From contig DATMGU010000126.1 of NCBI GenBank assembly GCA_035555315.1, positions 62,001 to 126,000 on the forward strand: a DNA stretch of 64,000 nucleotides, in the 5' to 3' direction. Origin of the DNA: DATMGU01 sp035555315. GTDB lineage: Bacteria > Pseudomonadota > Alphaproteobacteria > ATCC43930 > CGMCC-115725. The notes beneath the pieces were generated by a model. That model had not been told where the DNA came from and searched no databases. It saw only the letters and a list, made by a program, of their open reading frames with translations. The position numbers were made by a program, and so were the translations under genes. Position 1 is the first letter of the stretch, and the number at the start of each line of letters is the position of its first letter. Shown here in pieces: positions 57,576 through 64,000 of this stretch.

Positions 57576-60521
57576 CTAGTGCGCCGCGTCCCAGTTGCCG
57601 GCGAGGCCGGTTTCGACGACGAGGGGGACCGACAGGCTGACGACCGGGGCCGTCGCCCCCTCCATGACCTCTTTGACCAGGGCGGCGGTCGCTTCGGCCT
57701 CGGCCTCCGTCACTTCGAACACCAGTTCGTCATGCACCTGCAGCAGCATACGCGCGCCCAGACCCGCGGCGGCGAGGCGGGTCGGCAGGCGGGCCATGGC
57801 GCGCTTGATGATGTCGGCCGCGGAGCCCTGCAACGGCGCGTTGATCGCCTGCCGCTCGGCGAAGCCACGGCGCGCCGGGTTCGAATCGCGGATGCCGGGC
57901 ATGTAGCATTTCCGACCGAAGATCGTCTCAACGAAGCCGTTTTCACGGCAGAACGCCTTGGTCCGCTCCATATAGTCGCGGATGCCGGGAAAGCGGGCGA
58001 AATACGCTTTGATGTACTCCGCCGCCTCGCCCTGCGGGATACTCAACTGCTGGGCGAGGCCGAAGGCGCTGATACCGTAGATGATGCCGAAATTGATCGC
58101 CTTGGCGCGGCGCCGGATCGCCGGATCCATGCCCTCGACCGGCACGCCGAAGACCTCGCTCGCGGTCAGCGCGTGAATGTCGATGCCGGCCTGAAAGGCG
58201 TGCTTCAGCGCGTCGATGCCGGCGACATGGGCCGCCAGGCGCAGCTCGATCTGCGAATAATCGGCCGAGAGCAGCAATCGGCCAGGCTCGGCGACGAAGG
58301 CGCGCCGGATCTTGCGGCCCTCCTCCGTCCGAATCGGGATGTTCTGCAGATTCGGATCGGTCGAAGAGAAGCGACCGGTCGAGGTAGCGGCCAGCGAAAA
58401 GGACGTGTGCACACGGCCGGTCTTGGGGTTGATCTGATCGACCAGCGCGTCGGCATAGGTCGATTTCAGCTTGGCCAATTGCCGCCAATCCAGCACCCGG
58501 CGGGGCAGGTCGTGGGTCAGCGCCAATTGTTCCAGCATACCGGCATCGGTGCCATAGGCACCGGTCTTGCCCTTCTTGCCACCGGGCAGGCCCAGATCGT
58601 CGAACAGCACCTCGCCCAGTTGCTTGGGGGAGCCGACGTTGAAGGGTCGGCCGGCGAGTTGGTGGATCTCCTTCTCAAGCTCCACCATGCGCTGGCCGAA
58701 ATCCGTGGACAGGCGCATCAGCTCGCCCCGGTCGACCTTGATGCCGTGCCGTTCCATCACGCTCACCACACCGACCATCGGCCGTTCGACGGTCTCGTAG
58801 AACGCCGTCATGCGCGCGGCGATCAATCGCGGCTTCAGCAGCCGGTGCAGGCGCAGGGTGACATCCGCGTCCTCGGCCGCGTAGTCGCGGGCGATGTCGA
58901 GCGCCACGGCGGCGAACCCCTTATGGGTTTTGCCGGAGCCCGCGACATCCTTGTACTTGATGGTGTCGACTCCGAGATGCAGCAACGCCAATTCGTCGAG
59001 GCCGTGGCCATGCTGGCCGGCCCCCAGCACATAGGAGATCAGCATGGTGCAATCGATCGGCGCCACGGCGATGTCGTAGCTGGACAGCACTTGCACGTCA
59101 TATTTGACGTTGTGGCCGATCTTCAGCACCGCCGCATCCTCGAGCAGCGGCTTCAGCCGGGCCAGCGCCTGATCGAGAGGGATCTGTCGCGGCCGCTCCA
59201 CCGTGCCGAAATCCAGCTCGCCGCCGGCGTCGCCTGGGGCCGTATGGCCGAGCGGGATGTAGCAGGCGCGTCCGGGACCGAGCGCCAACGATACGCCGAC
59301 CAGTTCGGCCGTGATCCCATCGAGGGAGGTGGTCTCGGTGTCGAAACCGACCGAACCCAACTCGGTGGCACCGGCGATCCAGCGGTCGAGATCCGCCAGA
59401 TCCTGGACCAATTCATACTGCCGTTCGGGTTGCGCCTCGGCGCCTGGCGCAAGCGGGGCGGCCTCACCCGCGACGACGGGGGCGGGGGTGGCCGACCGCT
59501 CCCCGATATGCTGGGCCTGGACGCGCGCGACGATCGTCCGAAAACCCTGTTCGGTCAGAAACCGGATCAGCTTGTCCGGGTCGGGCGGCCGCAGCACCAG
59601 CGCGTCGAGCGACCGCGGCACCGGCACGTCGTCCTTCAAGCGCACCAGCGCCAGCGACAGCCGAGCCTGGTCGGCGAAGTCGATCAGCGACTGGCGGCGC
59701 TTTGGCTGCTTGATCTCCGACGCCTTGGCCAGCAGGGTTTCGAGATCGCCATAGGTATTGATCAGCTCGGCCGCTGTTTTGACGCCGATCCCCGGCACGC
59801 CCGGCACGTTGTCGACGGAATCGCCGCACAACGCCTGGACGTCGATCACCTTGTCGGGGCCGACGCCGAACTTCTCGCGCACTTCGTCGGGGCCGATCAG
59901 TCGATTCTTGATCGGATCCAGCATGGTGACGCGCTCATCGACCAGTTGCATCAGATCCTTATCCGAGGAAACGATGGTCACCCTGGCGCCGCAAGCCACC
60001 GCCTGGCGCGCATATGTGGCGATCAGGTCATCCGCCTCGTAATCCTCCATCTCGACCTGGGCGATGTTGAACGCCTCGGTCGCGGCGCGGATCAGCGGGA
60101 ATTGCGGCACCAGCTCCGGTGGGCATTCCGGCCGCTGCGCCTTGTAGAGATCGTAGAGCCGGTTGCGAAAGGTCGTGCGCGAGGCGTCGAAGATGACGGC
60201 GATATGGTCCGCGTCGCTGTCGGCGATCAGCTTCAGCAGCATATTGCTGAAGCCGAGCACGGCATTGATCGGCGTGCCATCCGCCCGGTTCAGCGGCGGC
60301 AGGGCGTGGAACGCGCGAAAGATGAAGCCCGAACCATCGATCAGATAGACATGGCCGGGTTGAGGCGGCAGCTCGGCGATCCCGGTTTCCGCGGCGACCA
60401 CCGGATCAACGCCCAGCGGCACGCTATCCGGCAGCGGCATAGCGGGCTGATCCGGCGCGGGCTGGTCGCCGGGGAGAACCTCCCCGGTCAAAACCGGATT
60501 GGTCAGCTCAATGCCCGCCAT
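57576..60521 (-). CDS. polA: DNA polymerase I
   Basis: A 981-residue repair/replication polymerase with all three modules. The 5'-nuclease (residues about 55-330) begins VYLIDGSGFIFRAFHALPP and includes SSDKDLMQLV. The 3'-5' exonuclease (about 390-580) keeps the catalytic Asp-Glu pair in VGFDTETTSLDG. The polymerase (about 610-981) has motif A LLLSADYSQIELRLAAH, motif B RRRAKAINFGIIYGIS and motif C LLQVHDELVFEV. ATG 60521 is preferred; it overlaps the end of the zinc-finger gene by 14 bp. A Pro-rich N-terminal extension of about 50 residues is unusual in E. coli but common in alphaproteobacteria. Confidence 0.97.
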   Translation of the reverse strand: MAGIELTNPVLTGEVLPGDQPAPDQPAMPLPDSVPLGVDPVVAAETGIAELPPQPGHVYLIDGSGFIFRAFHALPPLNRADGTPINAVLGFSNMLLKLIADSDADHIAVIFDASRTTFRNRLYDLYKAQRPECPPELVPQFPLIRAATEAFNIAQVEMEDYEADDLIATYARQAVACGARVTIVSSDKDLMQLVDERVTMLDPIKNRLIGPDEVREKFGVGPDKVIDVQALCGDSVDNVPGVPGIGVKTAAELINTYGDLETLLAKASEIKQPKRRQSLIDFADQARLSLALVRLKDDVPVPRSLDALVLRPPDPDKLIRFLTEQGFRTIVARVQAQHIGERSATPAPVVAGEAAPLAPGAEAQPERQYELVQDLADLDRWIAGATELGSVGFDTETTSLDGITAELVGVSLALGPGRACYIPLGHTAPGDAGGELDFGTVERPRQIPLDQALARLKPLLEDAAVLKIGHNVKYDVQVLSSYDIAVAPIDCTMLISYVLGAGQHGHGLDELALLHLGVDTIKYKDVAGSGKTHKGFAAVALDIARDYAAEDADVTLRLHRLLKPRLIAARMTAFYETVERPMVGVVSVMERHGIKVDRGELMRLSTDFGQRMVELEKEIHQLAGRPFNVGSPKQLGEVLFDDLGLPGGKKGKTGAYGTDAGMLEQLALTHDLPRRVLDWRQLAKLKSTYADALVDQINPKTGRVHTSFSLAATSTGRFSSTDPNLQNIPIRTEEGRKIRRAFVAEPGRLLLSADYSQIELRLAAHVAGIDALKHAFQAGIDIHALTASEVFGVPVEGMDPAIRRRAKAINFGIIYGISAFGLAQQLSIPQGEAAEYIKAYFARFPGIRDYMERTKAFCRENGFVETIFGRKCYMPGIRDSNPARRGFAERQAINAPLQGSAADIIKRAMARLPTRLAAAGLGARMLLQVHDELVFEVTEAEAEATAALVKEVMEGATAPVVSLSVPLVVETGLAGNWDAAH

Positions 60522-60711
60522 GGGAGGCACCGGCAACCTCGCTCTTGGCCGCGGCTTCCTTGCTATAGACGAACAGCCGGGAGCAATACGGACACTCGAC
60601 CCGGCCGTTGACCGACAGGTTCAGATAAACCAGCGGATGACCGAGCGGACCGCCGCCGCCGTTGCAGCCCACCGTTTTGGTATCGACTAGGATCGTTTCG
60701 ACATCCGCCAT
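60508..60711 (-). CDS. Zinc-finger CHCC-type small protein
   Basis: A 67-residue protein with one CHCC zinc site: Cys in VGCNGGGGPLGHP (first Cys and His) and the pair in RVECPYCSRLF. This is the NDUFS6-like zf-CHCC fold common in alphaproteobacteria, where it may be linked to complex I assembly or stability. The N-terminal strand carries VETILVDTKTV. Its 3' end overlaps the polA start, so both are probably in one leftward operon. Confidence 0.88.
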   Translation of the reverse strand: MADVETILVDTKTVGCNGGGGPLGHPLVYLNLSVNGRVECPYCSRLFVYSKEAAAKSEVAGASHGGH

Positions 60712-60831
60712 TCCGTCGCCTATCTGATATGGAGCCGGTCTTCATCATATGAAGCCGGATCGTATGAAGCCGGCCGGTCGGATGGGCTTGATCCGGCGGG
60801 TCCGGGCTCGATTGACCCTCCGACCGGGCGG

Positions 60832-62046
60832 ATGATACCCATTGGTCGGACACAAGCAATGACCAGATCGCTTTCCGGCTCACAACACGGCTCGCGCCCC
60901 GCCTTCGGTCTGCTGATGGCGGCGTTGGCCAGCGCGTTGCTCAGCGGCCCACTCAGCGGATGCGCGCCGCGTTTCGCCGAGGACGCAGCCCTGCCCGACG
61001 CGCCCCCGGCGACCATACGGCCGGCGGCGGCACCGGTCACCGATCAGCTGGCGAGTGCCGCGGCGTCCACCGACCTCTTGCCCCCGCGCGGTACGCTCAC
61101 CGCCGATGCCATCATCGCCGAGGATGGCAGGAGGCTGGCCCTGCGCCATTGGCTGCCGCATGACGAAGCCGGCAACCCAGTGGCGCCAAGGGCGACAATC
61201 GTCGCGGTGCATGGCTTCAACGATTACTCCAACGCCTTCACCATGCCGGGTGAAGCTTTGGCGGCCGAGGGCATCGCCACCTTCGCCTATGACCAGCGCG
61301 GCTTTGGCCTCACGCCCAATCGCGGCCGATGGCCGGGCGAACGCGCCTTGATCGGAGATCTCGCCACGGCGGCCCGGCTGGTCGCCGAGCGTTATCCGGG
61401 CGTGCCGCATTATCTCATGGGTGAAAGCATGGGTGGCGCCGTGGTGCTGGCGGCGGTCGCCGGCGCCACGGAAACGGCGGACGGTGTCGACGCACTCACC
61501 GGCGTCGAGCGGCCCCACCCCGATGGGATTATCCTGGTGGCGCCCGCCGTCTGGGGCCGGCGCACCATGCCGTTCTATCAGAACCTCGCCCTCTGGGCCG
61601 GCGTGCGCGTGGCACCGGGCCGGACGTTCACCGGCGAGGGATTGCACATCCTGCCATCCGACAACATACCGATGCTGCGCGCGCTGGCCCGCGATCCGCT
61701 GTTCATCAAGGCGACGCGCATCGATGCCATCTGGGGGTTGTGCAACCTCATGGATGACGCGCTGGACGCGGCACCTCAGCTCAGCTTGCCGACCCTGATC
61801 CTCTATGGCGCCCATGACGAGGTCATCCCGAAGGGCCCGATCCGCCGGATGATCGACGAGCTGCCCGGCCTCGCGACCGGCCAGCAACGAGTGGCCTTCT
61901 ATCCCGACGGCTATCATATGCTGCTGCGCGATCTCGAAGGGCCGCTCGTGACCCACGACGTCGCCACCTGGACGCTCGACCCCAAGGCGCCCCTACCGTC
62001 CGGCGCCGATCAGCACGACGCCACACCCATCCTCAACGCACGCTAA
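60832..62046 (+). CDS. Lipoprotein alpha/beta hydrolase (monoacylglycerol-lipase/lysophospholipase-like)
   Basis: A 404-residue hydrolase. The N-terminal segment ends in the lipobox L-S-G-C (Cys44), so the protein is lipid-anchored. The hydrolase domain (about residues 90-370) has the oxyanion motif VAVHGFNDYSNAF, nucleophile elbow LMGESMGGAV (Ser in GESMG), Asp in LILYGAHDEVIP and His in YPDGYHMLL. This is the Hydrolase_4/PldB type. ATG 60832 is given; ATG 60859 would also keep the signal peptide. The zinc-finger/polA operon starts on the other side of the 120-bp spacer. Confidence 0.88.
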   Translation: MIPIGRTQAMTRSLSGSQHGSRPAFGLLMAALASALLSGPLSGCAPRFAEDAALPDAPPATIRPAAAPVTDQLASAAASTDLLPPRGTLTADAIIAEDGRRLALRHWLPHDEAGNPVAPRATIVAVHGFNDYSNAFTMPGEALAAEGIATFAYDQRGFGLTPNRGRWPGERALIGDLATAARLVAERYPGVPHYLMGESMGGAVVLAAVAGATETADGVDALTGVERPHPDGIILVAPAVWGRRTMPFYQNLALWAGVRVAPGRTFTGEGLHILPSDNIPMLRALARDPLFIKATRIDAIWGLCNLMDDALDAAPQLSLPTLILYGAHDEVIPKGPIRRMIDELPGLATGQQRVAFYPDGYHMLLRDLEGPLVTHDVATWTLDPKAPLPSGADQHDATPILNAR

Positions 62047-62115
62047 AGTTTCGGCATATGGTTTTGGCGGGGCCGCGTCCGGTAATCGCGCCGCGCCGTA
62101 CTGGTCGGCGTCCCA

Positions 62116-63864
62116 TCAAGCGAGGACATGAGCGGCGGGCAGCAGGACCGTCACGACAGTACCCTGGCCGGGCTCACTCTCGATCCCAATCGAGCCGCCA
62201 TGCAGTTCGACCAGCGAGCGCGCCAGTGCCAGCCCAAGGCCGGTACCTTGATGCTTGCGCTGATACACATTTTCGAGCTGTGCGAAGGGTCTCATCAAGC
62301 GCGGGATGTCCTCGGCCGCGATGCCTATCCCCGTGTCGGCGACCACCATCTCGATATGGCCGGCGGACGTCCGGCTGAGGACGACCGTGACGCGGCCGCC
62401 GCGCGGCGTGAACTTGAGCGCGTTCGACAGCAGGTTGAAGAGGATGGAACGAATGGCCCGCTCATCGGCCCAGACGCGCGGCAGATCCACGGCGATCGAC
62501 GCCTCCAGGGCAAGCTTGGCGGCCGTGGCCTGGGTCTCGAGAACGCGCACAACGTCGACCACCGTGTCGCCGAGGGCAAGGTTCTGCTTGTCCAGCACAC
62601 CCTTGCCCGACTCGATCTTTGCCATATCGAGGAGGTCGTTGATGATGCCGAGCAGATGCAGGCTGCTCTTATGGATGTCGGCGGCGTAAGCGAGGTACTG
62701 CGCATTCGCGACAGGGCCGAACATCTCGGTGCTGATGATCTCCGACATGCCGATGACGGCGTTGAGCGGTGTGCGCAGCTCGTGACTCATATTGGCCAGA
62801 AACTCGCTCTTGGCCCGGCTCGCCGCCTCGGCCACGTCCTTCGCCTCCCTTAAGGCGCGTTGGATGGTAACCGCCGCGGTCACGTCGCTGCCGACGCCCC
62901 GATAGCCCAGGAACCTGCCGGCCGCATCGATCATCGGCTTGCCGCTGGTCGAGATATAGCCGGTGAGGCCGTCGCCGAGCCGAGCCTGGAAGACGAAGTC
63001 GCGGAATGGCACGTGCCGGTCCAGGACGGCCAGGTGGTCGCGCCACTTCTCCGGCTCGGCTTCGGCATCGGACGCCAATTCCTCGCGTCGACGACCGACC
63101 AGAGCCGCCCGATCGATACCGAACGCCGTCCAGCGCTCCGACATATAGGTAAACCGGTGGGTTGGACCGGTCTCCCAGAACCAATCCGAAGCGGTCTCGG
63201 CATAGTCGCGGAGCCGCTGCTCGCTGCGATGCAGCTCCGCATTGGCGGTTTCCGCCTGCCGCCTCGCGCGCGATAGATCGGTCAGGATGAGGGCCGCGCC
63301 AATGGTCGTGATCATGATCTCGTCGGCGCGGTGGTTGAAGGGCGTCAGGCCGTGCTGGAACGCCCATATCCAAGGCAGGTTGACAGCGCATCGCGCGATG
63401 AACAGATAGCCGAGCAGCCGATTGCCCGGCAGCGCCGGTTGGGACAGGAGCAGATAGGCGATCCAGGCATAGGCCAAGGCGCCCAGCTCGGGAATATAAG
63501 TGACGCCTGAAATGCCGAACCCGGCGCCCACCCTGGCGATGAGGTACGTCGCGATGCCGCCGCCGGCCAGGACACGCCAAGGAATGGGACGTCCGTTCAG
63601 CGCTATGCACCCGGCCAGCAGCAGAACGACCGAGCCGATGAAGCCGGCGTCGGCGATAACGCCCTGCAACGGCAAAGACCCCGTGGCTTGGAGGACACCG
63701 AGCGACGTCATGACGACGGCTCTACCGGCGAATGAGCCGCCGAAGGCCAACAGATGGATTTGACGTTGCCGCCACCACAAACGGGCGAAGACGACCGCCA
63801 CGATTACGGCGGTGATGCCCGCGGCAAAGGCCGGCAACGCATTGATGACCGGTTCCATCGGCAT
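62116..63864 (-). CDS. PAS-domain hybrid-less sensor histidine kinase
   Basis: A 582-residue membrane kinase. Seven hydrophobic spans (residues about 10-200) precede a PAS domain (about 215-335: LRDYAETASDWFWETGPTHR, then GRFLGYRGVGSDVT). The H-box is SEFLANMSHELRTPLNAVIG; N-box NLLSNALKFTPRG, G1 VADTGIGIAAED, F/G2 GTGLGLALARSLVELHGG. No receiver domain, and no response regulator gene is beside it within the window. ATG 63864 (a second ATG two codons later). Signal unknown. Confidence 0.92.
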   Translation of the reverse strand: MPMEPVINALPAFAAGITAVIVAVVFARLWWRQRQIHLLAFGGSFAGRAVVMTSLGVLQATGSLPLQGVIADAGFIGSVVLLLAGCIALNGRPIPWRVLAGGGIATYLIARVGAGFGISGVTYIPELGALAYAWIAYLLLSQPALPGNRLLGYLFIARCAVNLPWIWAFQHGLTPFNHRADEIMITTIGAALILTDLSRARRQAETANAELHRSEQRLRDYAETASDWFWETGPTHRFTYMSERWTAFGIDRAALVGRRREELASDAEAEPEKWRDHLAVLDRHVPFRDFVFQARLGDGLTGYISTSGKPMIDAAGRFLGYRGVGSDVTAAVTIQRALREAKDVAEAASRAKSEFLANMSHELRTPLNAVIGMSEIISTEMFGPVANAQYLAYAADIHKSSLHLLGIINDLLDMAKIESGKGVLDKQNLALGDTVVDVVRVLETQATAAKLALEASIAVDLPRVWADERAIRSILFNLLSNALKFTPRGGRVTVVLSRTSAGHIEMVVADTGIGIAAEDIPRLMRPFAQLENVYQRKHQGTGLGLALARSLVELHGGSIGIESEPGQGTVVTVLLPAAHVLA

Positions 63865-64000
63865 TCAAGGCCTAGGGTTAGTACAATGTTCTAAATACCA
63901 CGATCAATCCGGCACCGGATGCGCATCCAGCGTCATAGCGATCCCGGCGGTAGCGTCTCCCGTTCCTTTTCACGTCCCGTAAGGTAACCCGACATCTCGG
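63865..64000. other. Window end, upstream of the PAS kinase gene
   Basis: A 136-bp stretch without a supported gene. An A/T-rich part at 63876-63900 (GTTAGTACAATGTTCTAAATA) is likely part of the kinase promoter. Short open frames reach the window edge on the minus strand but have no recognisable similarity. Confidence 0.4.

Noticed and set aside
57579..60611. Thousand-codon open frame antisense to polA
   Set aside because: It is a shadow produced by GC-rich codon bias of polA: His/Arg/Gln/Asp-rich, no family motifs, while polA has all expected motifs.

Overview
The window looks like the chromosome of an alphaproteobacterium, most likely from the Rhodospirillales or a neighbouring order. It is GC-rich and densely packed. 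It carries several alphaproteobacterial signatures: a ChvG/ChvI two-component system next to a truncated HprK, RapZ, EIIA-Man, HPr and enzyme I; RegB/RegA redox regulators; a Ros/MucR regulator; an MmcB-type protein; and soxBDAG. No rRNA, tRNA, CRISPR array or phage was seen. Assignments rest on reading protein motifs and nucleotide patterns by eye; no database search was run.

Layout. 1-4310: efflux permease, PAS protein, siroheme synthase with a decayed methyltransferase tail, ROK sugar kinase. 4311-6044: an A/T-rich islet with two tandem paralogous lipoproteins that I cannot assign, and a block of inverted repeats. 6026-9612: copper genes (Cys-rich secreted protein, outer-membrane barrel, CopC, CopD, PCu(A)C chaperone) flanked by two copies of a 161-bp MITE-like element. 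9798-28271: a quaternary-amine catabolism region: aldehyde dehydrogenase, permeases, heterotetrameric sarcosine oxidase, LysR regulator, dimethylglycine-dehydrogenase-like enzyme, carnitine/betaine-type Rieske oxygenase, RidA, an Fe(II)/2-oxoglutarate oxygenase of the HalD/BesD fold with an intact HxD motif, and an aldo/keto reductase. A Phd/PIN toxin-antitoxin pair interrupts it. 28306-28800: a possible regulated small RNA, a 40-residue membrane peptide, and a third, internally deleted MITE. 28817-37626: scattered cobalamin genes (cobA, cobD, cobU, cobC-like, cobS, cobT, possible cobK remnant) among an ankyrin protein, a GT39 glycosyltransferase and a Ysc84 protein. 37623-47002: DUF2141 protein, ABC-2 exporter, RegB/RegA, phosphatase, MmcB, LysS, Bcr-type efflux pump and a DUF1028 gene with an in-frame internal deletion. 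47371-49017: a MucR-like/AT-hook/cold-shock fusion followed by a MucR regulator. 49108-55721: the nitrogen-type PTS and ChvG/ChvI, with HprK and RapZ fused in one reading frame. 55808-64000: a C13 peptidase, a PPOX-fold protein, DNA polymerase I, a micro-ORF with a Shine-Dalgarno that matches the whole 16S tail, a zinc-finger protein, a lipoprotein hydrolase and a PAS histidine kinase.

How it works together. The central block could demethylate glycine betaine (or a similar betaine) stepwise to dimethylglycine, sarcosine and glycine, feeding C1 units to tetrahydrofolate. RidA could remove reactive imine by-products, but the Rieske reductase is not encoded here. The PTS-Ntr/ChvGI block is a regulatory phosphorelay without sugar permeases. 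The most unusual items are the MucR-like/AT-hook/CSD fusion, the HprK-RapZ fusion, the SD-saturated micro-ORF, the phased TGTAA array ahead of a possible sRNA, and the MITE family with 3-bp TTA/TAA target duplications.
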